Positions 1-5,798 of a stretch of 9,068 bases of DNA are shown here, one piece after another (position 1 is the stretch's first letter; each line of letters begins with the position of its first letter). The stretch is from a bacterium (Candidatus Torokbacteria) CG_4_10_14_0_2_um_filter_35_8 (GTDB taxonomy: Bacteria; Patescibacteriota; GCA-2792135). The notes beneath the pieces are model-generated. The model was not told the DNA's origin, did no database searches, and saw only the letters and a list, made by a program, of their open reading frames with translations. The translations under genes were made by a program, and so were the position numbers. Location: the NCBI GenBank assembly GCA_002792135.1, contig PFNU01000142.1:1-9068 (forward strand), read 5' to 3'.

Positions 1-1101
1 CCCATCTCCTTTTTGTGAATTGATAAAAACCAAACTCCCATCACTACTAAAGATAGGTGTCTGGCCTGGGCTATTACCTTCTTCATCTTCATATACCCAT
101 TTGGGAACATAATAATCAGATGTCTCATATTGGCTTCTACCTGAACGCTTCACATCATGACCTTTCATTGGCCAAGCTGTATTTGCTAACCCTAAACCAG
201 CGTTATTTATTGAGAACCTAATACTCGTAGGCCCTTCAATATTAGTATCTAGAGAATCTAGAGTTTCCAGAATTAGATAGTAGTTTGGTGATGAAGTGGA
301 ATGGTTTACGATGTTATCGAAAGTTACGTATTTATCTCCTGCTGCAGAAGGTGTTCCTAGTCCATCTCTTGTAATGGTAATTTGCTGGTCTACGATATTA
401 ATTGTTCGTCCTCCGTCAAATCCTGACCAGGAGTCAAAGGAAGCTATAGAGATATCAAAACCTCCTGGGAAAGTAATTTTTATCTTACCGTCATTAGGAA
501 TAATAGATGCTGTTGTGAATTTAGTCGTGTGTTTTCCTGATACTGATACTACCGATGACCAAGGAATATGATAAGTATTAGTAAAAGAAGAATTAGTACA
601 AATTGAGAAGTAAAAAGAAGTTGTTGGACCATCAAGAGTAGTATCTGAAGAATTTCTTATTTCTACTGTTACAGTATAGAGAGTACCAGCCACAGCAGTA
701 TTAACTATATTTGAGAATTTAATATACTTACCTCCTGATACTGATGCTGTTCCAGTACCATCTCTTGTTACCGTTACTTCTTGACCATTAATTGAGATAC
801 TCTGTCCTCCATCAAGTCCTGACCAGGAATCAAAAGTAGCTCCGGCTACATTAAATCCTGCTGGGAAAGTAATCACTATCTTACCATTCGCAGGGATAGT
901 AGTATATGTTGTAAAGTTAATTTGATGGAAAGTTGTAGCACTTACTTGAGTATTAGTAACTAGATCTGTAACGTTTGTTAGAGCTACCGCTGCTGATGCT
1001 TCTTTTTTTTCTAATGTTAAAAGGGTGCTCCAATCAAAAGGAGTAAGAAGAAGAACAAATACTAAAAAGAAGTAAAGAAGAAGTTTAATTTTCTTTTTCA
1101 T
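1..1101 (-). CDS. Secreted surface protein, two beta-sandwich repeats plus PQQ-like propeller (partial, C-terminus off window)
   Basis: Reading the minus strand from the ATG at 1101-1099 gives an open frame of 367 codons that leaves the window at base 1. Residues 1-37 form a signal peptide: MKKKIK, a Leu/Phe/Val-rich core, then a likely cleavage after ASA or ASAA. Two homologous units of about 130 residues follow; GKIVITFPAGF (near residue 71) recurs as GKIKITFPGGF (near 201), and SWSGLDGG recurs as SWSGFDGG. Both look like all-beta sandwiches rich in Thr, Ser and Asn. After them comes AWPMKGHDVKRSGRS (from about residue 309), a typical lead-in to PQQ-like beta-propeller blades, then a stretch resembling a first blade. 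I infer an exported, probably cell-surface, protein; ligand and enzymatic activity are unknown. There is no Shine-Dalgarno. It is divergent from the VanW gene, with a good promoter at 1141-1168. Confidence 0.85.
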   Translation of the reverse strand, partial: MKKKIKLLLYFFLVFVLLLTPFDWSTLLTLEKKEASAAVALTNVTDLVTNTQVSATTFHQINFTTYTTIPANGKIVITFPAGFNVAGATFDSWSGLDGGQSISINGQEVTVTRDGTGTASVSGGKYIKFSNIVNTAVAGTLYTVTVEIRNSSDTTLDGPTTSFYFSICTNSSFTNTYHIPWSSVVSVSGKHTTKFTTASIIPNDGKIKITFPGGFDISIASFDSWSGFDGGRTINIVDQQITITRDGLGTPSAAGDKYVTFDNIVNHSTSSPNYYLILETLDSLDTNIEGPTSIRFSINNAGLGLANTAWPMKGHDVKRSGRSQYETSDYYVPKWVYEDEEGNSPGQTPIFSSDGSLVFINSQKGDG

Positions 1102-1140
1102 AGGTTTATTTATTACGAACTTATCTTTTTTCTAGTTTTA

Positions 1141-1168
1141 AGTATAACAAAATAGTAGAAGAAATCAA
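1141..1168 (-). promoter_or_regulatory. Promoter of the surface-protein gene
   Basis: On the minus strand TTGATT (1168-1163) is followed after 16 bases by TATACT (1146-1141). It lies 40 bases upstream of the ATG at 1101, giving a leader of roughly 30 bases. The boxes match sigma-70 hexamers at 4/6 and 5/6. Confidence 0.5.
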
Positions 1169-1214
1169 ACTTCTTGTCTCTTTTTAAAACCCCTAGAATA
1201 TACCATTTTGGAAT

Positions 1215-1242
1215 TTGCCAAAAGCTGCGTTTTTTCTATAAT
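1215..1242 (+). promoter_or_regulatory. Promoter of the VanW gene
   Basis: TTGCCA (1215-1220), a 16-base spacer and a perfect TATAAT (1237-1242) make a strong sigma-70-type promoter. The ATG of the VanW gene is at 1290, so the leader would be about 40 bases. A second TATAAT (1248-1253) lies just downstream but has no good -35 partner. Confidence 0.6.
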
Positions 1243-1289
1243 AGTAGTATAATAACAATAGATCTTGAAAAAAGAAAAATTTTTTTATT

Positions 1290-3146
1290 ATGAAAAGAGA
1301 AAGAAAAATACATCTATTAAAAATAATTACCATAGTGTCTTTTTTCCTATTTTTCATCCCGACACTATTTTTTTGCTTTCTAAATTTTTATTATCAAGAT
1401 AAAATCTTTCCTGGAGTAAGAGCTGCATCAATAAATCTCGGAGGTAAAAAGCCTGAAGATGCTTTGAGGGTTTTAGAAGAAGAGAAAGAAAAATTCTCAG
1501 GAGAAGAAATTGAGTTTTGGTATTCAGAAAAAGACAAAAACGTAACTTGGAAAGTTACACCTAAAGATTTTGGAGTTGAATTTTTCCTAGAAGATTCAAT
1601 AAAAGATGCTTACTCTCTAGGAAGAAAAGAGAAGTTCCCTTTAAACCTGCTAGAACAAGCAAAGGCTTTTTTCCTAAATTATGATTTGTCTCTTAAAATT
1701 CAAGTTGACAAAGAAAAGTTTGATACCCTTTCTAAAAAAACTTTCACCCAAGTTAACACTCCTTCCAAGAACGCAAGTTTTGTTTTAAAAGAAGGGGTCT
1801 TTAAAATTTCTTTTTCTAAAGAAGGAAGGGTAGTAGATGAGCAGCTTCTTTTAAATTCTATTCAAGAAAGATCTTCCCATTTCTTAGATAAGCCTGTTAA
1901 AATTTATCTTAAAAAAGATTATCCTCAAGTCAAGGAAAGAGATTTAACCAACACAGGAATATCAACAATGCTACTTACCCAAAAACCTGTTGTCCTAAAA
2001 TACAAAGATAAAAAATGGAATATTAAAGAAAAAGATTTAAAAACCTGGATTGGATTTGTGCCTAACAAAGATAATCTTTCATATGAAGAAGCAGTAGCAA
2101 ACGATGAATTCATTTTAGAAAGATATGTTGCCTTAAAATATAATATCCTGGAAAATATATACTCTCCTATCGCGCTTTTTGCTCAGACAGATAAAGATCT
2201 TGCAGCAAAATATTTAAAAGATAATATTGCAGATAGTATAAAGAAAGATCCTAAAAATGCTCGCTTTAAATTCTCAAAAGGTAAACTTACCGTAGCAAAG
2301 AAAAGTATTCCTGGAGAAGTGCTTGATACTAAGCTTTCTTCTATGGTAATTACAAAACAATTAAATACAGAGCTTGAAAAAAATCTTACAAAATTAACCT
2401 TCAATGGAAAATTAGATCCTAAACCAGAAAAGATATTAAAAGATAAAGATTTTAAAAAGTCTTTAGTTATTAACTTAGAAACGGACAAAATAGCAGCAGA
2501 AATTAGAGAGCAGGATATGGCAAAATATGGAATTAAGGCTTCAATAGGCAAGGGTACATCTAATTTTTCAGGATCTCCCAGAAACAGAAGACACAATATA
2601 GGAGTAGGTGCCTCAAAATTTAATGGGGCGATGATCAAACCAGGTGAAGTATTCTCTTTTATTCAAACTTTAGGCACAGTTGATGGCACTACAGGATATC
2701 TTCCTGAGCTTGTTATTAAAGATAATAGAACTATTCCAGAATACGGCGGGGGAATTTGTCAGGTGTCAACCACTTGCTTCAGAGCAGCAGTCTACTCCGG
2801 ACTCCCTATTAAAGAAAGGCATCCCCATGCTTATCCTGTACAATACTATAGTCCTCAAGGAACCGATGCTACAGTTTATATCCCTTCTCCGGATCTAAGA
2901 TTTGTAAATGATACTGGAAACTACATCCTCATTCAAACATACGTTTCAGGAAATACTCTCACTTTCGAATTTTATGGAACAAAAGATGGAAGAAAGACAG
3001 CAACAGTTGGCCCTTATACTTATAATAGAAAACCTGATGGCTCTATGAATGCTGTCTGGTATAGAACTGTTACTTATGCCAATGGGAAAAAGAGAAAAGA
3101 TACGTTCAGAAGCCATTATAATTCACCTGCGAAATATCCTCATTAG
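1290..3146 (+). CDS. Membrane-anchored VanW-domain protein with YoaR-like peptidoglycan-binding region
   Basis: The 618-residue protein starts with a short basic stretch and one hydrophobic segment (residues 12-31), so it is probably anchored in the membrane with the rest outside. Residues 35-400 are Lys-rich alternating alpha/beta sequence laid out like the paired putative peptidoglycan-binding domains (PF12229) that precede VanW in YoaR-type proteins; this part is assigned by architecture. The C-terminal VanW domain (PF04294, about residues 420-568) is clear: SNFSGSPRNRRHNI, then KPGEVFSF, then YGGGICQVSTT (Cys490), then HPHAYPVQYY. VanW occurs in some vancomycin-resistance clusters and widely in envelope proteins, but its biochemical function is not established, so no resistance role should be assumed. 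A basic tail of about 50 residues follows. There is no Shine-Dalgarno before the ATG. The stop lies 44 bases before the next start, so read-through is possible. Confidence 0.88.
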   Translation: MKRERKIHLLKIITIVSFFLFFIPTLFFCFLNFYYQDKIFPGVRAASINLGGKKPEDALRVLEEEKEKFSGEEIEFWYSEKDKNVTWKVTPKDFGVEFFLEDSIKDAYSLGRKEKFPLNLLEQAKAFFLNYDLSLKIQVDKEKFDTLSKKTFTQVNTPSKNASFVLKEGVFKISFSKEGRVVDEQLLLNSIQERSSHFLDKPVKIYLKKDYPQVKERDLTNTGISTMLLTQKPVVLKYKDKKWNIKEKDLKTWIGFVPNKDNLSYEEAVANDEFILERYVALKYNILENIYSPIALFAQTDKDLAAKYLKDNIADSIKKDPKNARFKFSKGKLTVAKKSIPGEVLDTKLSSMVITKQLNTELEKNLTKLTFNGKLDPKPEKILKDKDFKKSLVINLETDKIAAEIREQDMAKYGIKASIGKGTSNFSGSPRNRRHNIGVGASKFNGAMIKPGEVFSFIQTLGTVDGTTGYLPELVIKDNRTIPEYGGGICQVSTTCFRAAVYSGLPIKERHPHAYPVQYYSPQGTDATVYIPSPDLRFVNDTGNYILIQTYVSGNTLTFEFYGTKDGRKTATVGPYTYNRKPDGSMNAVWYRTVTYANGKKRKDTFRSHYNSPAKYPH

Positions 3147-3178
3147 AAGCGTAAAGTGCAAAGCTAAAAGTGCAAAAT
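3147..3178 (+). repeat. Degenerate AAGCTAAAAGTG repeat, left flank of four-helix-bundle gene
   Basis: The stretch repeats variants of AAAGTGCAAAGC and AAGCTAAAAGTGC. AAGCTAAAAGTG at 3161-3172 is exactly inverted at 3653-3664 beyond the gene. Related words recur inside the gene's 3' end (3571-3597) and before ruvB (4478-4512). Confidence 0.6.
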
Positions 3179-3190
3179 AAGAGAACTAAA

Positions 3191-3613
3191 ATGCAGAATA
3201 ATAACTCTAAAACTAAATTAGAACTAAAAAAAAGAGCTTATCTTTATAGCCTGAAGATTATTAAGTTTATTGACTACCTAGATAAGAAAGATTTTACTGT
3301 CCAAATAATAGTAAAACAGTTACTGCGAAGTGCGACAAGCGTTGGAGCAAATATTATTGAAGCCCAAGCGGGGACTGGCAAAAAAGATTTTACAAATTTC
3401 TTTAGTTATGCTTTAAAGTCTGCCAACGAAAGTAAATTCTGGTTAGGACTTTTAAGAGACTCTAAGAAGGCTAATAAAGACAAGGTAGATCAATTACTTC
3501 AAGAAACAAAGGAACTATCTAATATTCTAGGTGCAAGTATAATGACTCTTAGAGGAAAATGTAGAAATATAAAGCGCAAAACGCAAAGTGCAAAGCATTA
3601 TGATGAATTATAA
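3191..3613 (+). CDS. Four-helix-bundle protein, 23S rRNA intervening-sequence (S23) family
   Basis: The 140-residue protein matches the S23/four-helix-bundle family (PF05635, TIGR02436). The diagnostic segment is RSATSVGANIIEA (residues 46-58), followed by KKDFTNFFSYALKSANESKFWLGLL, split here as KKDFTNFF and SYALKSANESKFWLGLL. Family members are small helical proteins of unproven function; some are encoded in 23S rRNA intervening sequences and relatives act as accessory proteins in diversity-generating retroelements. No rRNA or reverse transcriptase is visible here, so it is a stand-alone copy. I chose the ATG at 3191; an in-frame GTG at 3170 would add seven residues but lies inside the flanking repeat. 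The last 20 or so codons (NIKRKTQSAKHYDEL) run into the same repeat type, suggesting the reading frame has been extended into repeat DNA. The gene and its repeats may have moved as a unit. Confidence 0.8.
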   Translation: MQNNNSKTKLELKKRAYLYSLKIIKFIDYLDKKDFTVQIIVKQLLRSATSVGANIIEAQAGTGKKDFTNFFSYALKSANESKFWLGLLRDSKKANKDKVDQLLQETKELSNILGASIMTLRGKCRNIKRKTQSAKHYDEL

Positions 3614-3643
3614 GACAACTTCTTATTCCAAGTCTCTTTCTTT

Positions 3644-3673
3644 CACACTTTACACTTTTAGCTTTTAGCTTCC
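3644..3673 (-). repeat. Degenerate repeat, right flank of four-helix-bundle gene (inverted copy)
   Basis: CACTTTTAGCTT (3653-3664) followed by TTAGCTTCC is the reverse complement of the left-flank repeat at 3147-3178, so the gene sits between inverted, degenerate copies about 480 bases apart. Confidence 0.6.
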
Positions 3674-3695
3674 AAGTTTTGCACAGCTTTTTGTC

Positions 3696-3724
3696 TTGTC
3701 AAAATAAACCCTAGAAGTTATTAT
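3696..3724 (+). promoter_or_regulatory. Promoter-like site reading into the gene-free region
   Basis: TTGTCA (3696-3701), 17 bases, TATTAT (3719-3724). Each hexamer matches consensus at 5/6 and the spacing is ideal. No ORF of note starts downstream on this strand before the terminator at 4079-4106, so it would make an RNA of about 375 bases. Confidence 0.45.
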
Positions 3725-3736
3725 AAATTTAGTCCA

Positions 3737-3779
3737 ACAAAAAAAGAAAGCCCCTTTAATTTACTTTTAGGCTTCCTTT
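3737..3779 (-). terminator. Intrinsic terminator on the minus strand
   Basis: On the minus strand AAAGGAAGCC (3779-3770) pairs with GGCTTTCTTT (3752-3743) over 10 bp with one G-U wobble and a 17-base loop, running directly into a tract of seven T. Read on the plus strand the same stem has an A-C mismatch and only a short T run, so minus is the better direction. Confidence 0.6.
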
Positions 3780-3918
3780 TGTAAATATACTATTACTACG
3801 AAGCTTGTGTGATTCGAACAGTAAGTGCTCAAAATAGAAAATTGCTTTTAATCTCTAGTTACTACTTAAGTTTTTGAAAGCGAGACAGCATAAAGCTTTT
3901 ATCTCTTCTGTCCTTAAC

Positions 3919-4037
3919 CCCATAGGCGTATAAAGAAGAAGTTCTCAGGAAAGTACCCTTACGTACAGGAAAACCTATGAAAAACCCGATACGTTTGAGT
4001 CCTGAAACAAATCCCCTTTTTTAAAAACGCCTATAGG
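3919..4037 (-). other. Long-range 11-bp stem enclosing about 97 bases
   Basis: On the minus strand CCTATAGGCGT (4037-4027) pairs with ACGCCTATGGG (3929-3919) over 11 bp with one U-G pair. It encloses smaller possible stems, for example GTTT/AAAC around 3991-4008. Such a long closing stem in gene-free DNA suggests a folded RNA. Confidence 0.4.
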
Positions 4038-4078
4038 ATAAAAGACACAAGATAAAAATTCCCCAAAAAAGATTTTTT

Positions 4079-4106
4079 AAGAACACTCTAAAAAGTTCTT
4101 TTTTTT
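4079..4106 (+). terminator. Intrinsic terminator on the plus strand
   Basis: AAGAAC (4079-4084) pairs with GTTCTT (4095-4100) around a 10-base loop and runs into an unbroken T tract (4099-4106). The stem is short and AT-rich but the layout is classical. It would end a plus-strand RNA from the promoter at 3696-3724. Confidence 0.5.
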
Positions 4107-4222
4107 ACGTAAATTTTTCTAAAAGACAAAATCCTTTCTTCCAACAAAAGTAAAAGGCTTTGGCAAAAAACTAGACAAATATTAACCAGAATTTTTTTAA
4201 AAAGATTCTTGCTTTTTAATAA

Positions 4223-4249
4223 TTGACACGGTATCCTATCATAGATAAG
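4223..4249 (+). promoter_or_regulatory. Weak plus-strand promoter facing the minus-strand promoter
   Basis: A perfect TTGACA (4223-4228) is followed by GATAAG (4244-4249) at a short 15-base spacing; TATCCT (4232-4237) with TTGCTT (4209-4214) at 17 bases is an alternative. Either would start an RNA at about 4245-4258, ahead of the stem-closed stretch at 4270-4416. Confidence 0.3.
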
Positions 4250-4261
4250 GGGATTTGTCAA
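4233..4261 (-). promoter_or_regulatory. Minus-strand promoter in the gene-free region
   Basis: On the minus strand a perfect TTGACA (4261-4256) is followed after 17 bases by TAGGAT (4238-4233, 4/6 match). It points away from ruvB and into DNA without genes, ending at the terminator at 3737-3779. Confidence 0.42.
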
Positions 4262-4425
4262 GGAGTTTTAGGAGGTTTTTCAACAACTCATACACATCTT
4301 CCCCACAGCTTTTTTATGCTTTTAAAAACCCTTTATTACGACATCTCTAGCAATACTTGTCGAAACTTTATAATATGGAGCAAATACTTTAAAATAAAGA
4401 TAAGGAAAAACCTCCTTTTTGTTTC
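4258..4425 (+). ncRNA. Candidate small RNA closed by an 11-bp stem with 3' U-tract
   Basis: AGGAGGTTTTT (4270-4280) is exactly complementary to AAAAACCTCCT (4406-4416), which runs into TTTTT and a further T-rich stretch, as at the 3' end of an intrinsically terminated RNA. Inside there is a hairpin CGACA (4339-4343) with TGTCG (4358-4362). The expected transcript is about 165 bases. The shape, with the two ends paired and a mostly open interior, recalls 6S RNA, but I see no specific 6S sequence features and do not claim identity. An 80-codon open frame overlaps it (4223-4465); its product (rich in Leu, Phe and Tyr, no recognisable motif) looks like chance. Confidence 0.4.
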
Positions 4426-4448
4426 TTTTGCATACCAACCCAGGCAAT

Positions 4449-4478
4449 TTGAATGTAGCATGTAACCTACTCTAATAT
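4449..4478 (+). promoter_or_regulatory. Possible ruvB promoter
   Basis: TTGAAT (4449-4454), 18 bases, TAATAT (4473-4478), about 35 bases before the GTG of ruvB. Moderate hexamer matches; the surrounding DNA is AT-rich, so chance is a real possibility. Confidence 0.3.
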
Positions 4479-4512
4479 TTTACGCTTTTCGCTTTTAGCC
4501 TTACACTTCTAA
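4478..4512 (-). repeat. Degenerate AAGCTAAAAG-family repeat before ruvB
   Basis: CGCTTTTCGCTTTTAGCC and the following TTACACTTC are a further copy, in the same orientation as 3644-3673, of the repeat type around the four-helix-bundle gene. It abuts the ruvB start codon and fills the space where a ribosome-binding site would be. Confidence 0.45.
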
Positions 4513-4513
4513 C

Positions 4514-5539
4514 GTGCCAAAAGAAGATATTTTGCCAGAAAAAAATAATAAAGATAAAAAGTTAGATTCTACTCTACGTCCTATTTCTTGGGATAAATTT
4601 ATTGGACAAGAAAAAGTAAAACAGAATTTAAAAATCTTAATTTACGCTGCCAAAAAAAGAAAAGAGCCGATCGAACATGTTTTGCTTTATGGATGTCCGG
4701 GCTTAGGAAAGACAACCTTGGCTCATATTATTGCAAGAGAAATAGGAGTAAATATTAGAGTAACTTCTGGTCCTGCCATTGAAAGACCAGGAGATTTAGG
4801 ATCTATTCTTACTAATCTTAAAGAAGGGTCTATTCTCTTTATTGATGAAATACATAGACTCAGTAAAGTTATTGAGGAAGTTTTGTATCCCGCTCTAGAA
4901 GAGAATGCTTTTGATATTATCATTGGAAAAGGCCCTTCTGCAAGAACTTTAAGACTAGATCTTCCTAAATTTACTTTGGTTGGTGCAACAACTAGAATAG
5001 GAAAAATCACAGCACCACTTCGAGATAGGTTTGGTATGATTTACAAATTGAATTTTTATACTGAGGAAGAGCTTGCACAAATAATTGAAAACTCGGCACA
5101 AATTTTAAATATTAATCTTGATAGAGAAAGCACAAAACTAATTTCTCAAAGGTCAAGAAGGACACCAAGGATTGCAAACCGTATTTTAAAAAGAGTAAGG
5201 GATTTTGCTGAAGTAAAAAACTCCCCTGGTATAACTTGTAATCTTACTAAAAAGGCTTTTAAATTACTAGAAATAGATGAATTAGGACTAGACGAGACTG
5301 ATCATAGACTCCTTGAAACTTTGATTGAAAAATTTTCTGGCGGACCAGTAGGTGTTAAAACACTTGCTGCAGCAACATCCGAAGAAATAGAAACAATAGA
5401 AGATGTTTACGAACCATATCTTATGCAAATCGGTTTCTTACAAAGAACCCCAAGAGGAAGGATGGCAACACATCTTGCCTACAAACATCTCGGAATCAAG
5501 TTTACAAAGAGTAATAAAAATGAAAAGTTACCTATATAG
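4514..5539 (+). CDS. ruvB: Holliday junction branch-migration ATPase RuvB
   Basis: RuvB is the hexameric AAA+ motor that, with RuvA, drives branch migration of Holliday junctions in recombinational repair. The 341 residues match the family length. Visible in order: the N-terminal lead RPISWDKFIGQ (22-32), Walker A GCPGLGKT (60-67), Walker B LFIDE (108-112), sensor LVGATTR (155-161), arginine finger in PLRDRFG (Arg170), and the C-terminal winged helix with GGPVGVKTLA and YLMQIGFLQRTPRGR. The usual Walker A is GPPGLGKT; here the second residue is Cys61, which does not disturb the GxxxxGKT pattern. The start is GTG: a stop (TAG, 4496-4498) precedes it in frame and no upstream ATG exists. There is no Shine-Dalgarno. 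ruvA and ruvC are not adjacent. Confidence 0.96.
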   Translation: MPKEDILPEKNNKDKKLDSTLRPISWDKFIGQEKVKQNLKILIYAAKKRKEPIEHVLLYGCPGLGKTTLAHIIAREIGVNIRVTSGPAIERPGDLGSILTNLKEGSILFIDEIHRLSKVIEEVLYPALEENAFDIIIGKGPSARTLRLDLPKFTLVGATTRIGKITAPLRDRFGMIYKLNFYTEEELAQIIENSAQILNINLDRESTKLISQRSRRTPRIANRILKRVRDFAEVKNSPGITCNLTKKAFKLLEIDELGLDETDHRLLETLIEKFSGGPVGVKTLAAATSEEIETIEDVYEPYLMQIGFLQRTPRGRMATHLAYKHLGIKFTKSNKNEKLPI

Positions 5540-5575
5540 TAAGTAAAATTCTAAGCACTAAATCCTAAATTCTAA

Positions 5576-5611
5576 AGCCCGTCCTACGGGGCATGTATTA
5601 CGTGCCGGGCT
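5576..5611. repeat. GC-rich hairpin repeat after ruvB
   Basis: AGCCCG (5576-5581) pairs with CGGGCT (5606-5611), enclosing GCATG/CGTGC (5591-5595 with 5601-5605); CCCG (5578-5581) can instead pair with CGGG (5587-5590). It stands out as GC-rich in AT-rich spacer DNA. There is no T-tract, so it is more like a dispersed palindromic repeat than a terminator. Confidence 0.45.
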
Positions 5612-5650
5612 AAACAATATTTAAATTCAAATGACCAAATTCCAAAACAT

Positions 5651-5744
5651 CGTCATCCTGAGCCACAGTGAAGGATCTCAACATTTGAGTTGTATCTCAG
5701 GGATTGAGATTCTTCGCTCCGCTGCGGCTCCACTCAGAATGACG
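5651..5744. repeat. 94-bp inverted-repeat element (CGTCATCCTGAG...CTCAGAATGACG)
   Basis: CGTCATCCTGAG (5651-5662) is inverted as CTCAGAATGACG (5733-5744) with one difference, and GAAGGATCTCA (5670-5680) as TGAGATTCTTC (5705-5715), also with one difference. The arms are therefore nested. It has no ORF and is GC-richer than its surroundings. I recall similar GTCATTCTGAG / GAAGAATCTCA sequences as dispersed repeats in genomes of many uncultured bacteria, but cannot search for copies here. Confidence 0.65.
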
Positions 5745-5798
5745 GGGTTATTCGCTTTAGATTTTTGAAAATTGGAATTTAGATATCGTTTGTAATTT

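Larger units (their letters stand above)
3731..4106 (+). ncRNA. Candidate plus-strand non-coding RNA (strand not settled)
   Basis: This is the interval between the promoter-like site at 3696-3724 and the intrinsic terminator at 4079-4106, with no plausible protein. It contains a long-range stem (3919-3929 with 4027-4037) and local stems such as GACAG 3884-3888 with CTGTC 3908-3912. I compared it by eye with tmRNA, RNase P RNA, SRP RNA and tRNA and found no convincing match. A minus-strand transcript over the same DNA is about equally supported (see 3737-4226). Confidence 0.3.
3737..4226 (-). ncRNA. Candidate minus-strand non-coding RNA (strand not settled)
   Basis: The TTGACA / TAGGAT promoter at 4233-4261 and the terminator at 3737-3779 would delimit a transcript of about 490 bases. 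Two stems favour this strand because their irregular position is a G-U wobble here but an A-C mismatch on the plus strand: the terminator stem, and 4037-4027 with 3929-3919 (11 bp). The frame at 4020-3862 is open for 52 codons but has no start codon near its beginning. The GTTCGAATC motif (minus, in 3811-3821) looks like a tRNA T-loop, but its flanks do not form a T-stem. Confidence 0.33.
4007..4258. repeat. 12-bp perfect inverted repeat, arms 228 bases apart
   Basis: ACAAATCCCCTT (4007-4018) and AAGGGGATTTGT (4247-4258) are exact reverse complements. Beyond a 3/2-base internal gap the pairing resumes (TCCT just left of the first arm, AGGA just right of the second). The right arm overlaps the promoter cluster at 4223-4261, so it may be a repeated regulatory sequence rather than an RNA stem. 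Confidence 0.5.

Noticed and set aside
296..571. 91-codon plus-strand open frame
   Set aside because: It is antisense to the surface-protein gene, whose frame is continuous with a signal peptide and repeats.
1290..3146. Vancomycin resistance determinant
   Set aside because: The VanW domain alone does not confer resistance; no vanH/A/X-type genes are present and the architecture is the common YoaR-like envelope type.
3811..3821. tRNA or tmRNA 3' end suggested by GTTCGAATC on the minus strand
   Set aside because: The bases either side do not form a T-stem, no matching acceptor stem or CCA follows, and no tmRNA tag frame is evident.
3944..3985. RNase P RNA suggested by AGGAAAGT and ACAGGAAAAC on the plus strand
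   Set aside because: The invariant P4 sequence GAGGAAAGUCC and its distal partner are missing, and the ends of the region do not pair as P1.
4305..4313. Replication origin suggested by a DnaA-box-like CCCCACA and by TGTGGATTA at 8441-8449
   Set aside because: Only isolated, imperfect boxes far apart; no cluster and no dnaA or dnaN nearby.
4223..4465. 80-codon plus-strand open frame
   Set aside because: It starts inside a promoter cluster, lacks a ribosome-binding site and family motifs, and overlaps the stem-closed RNA candidate.
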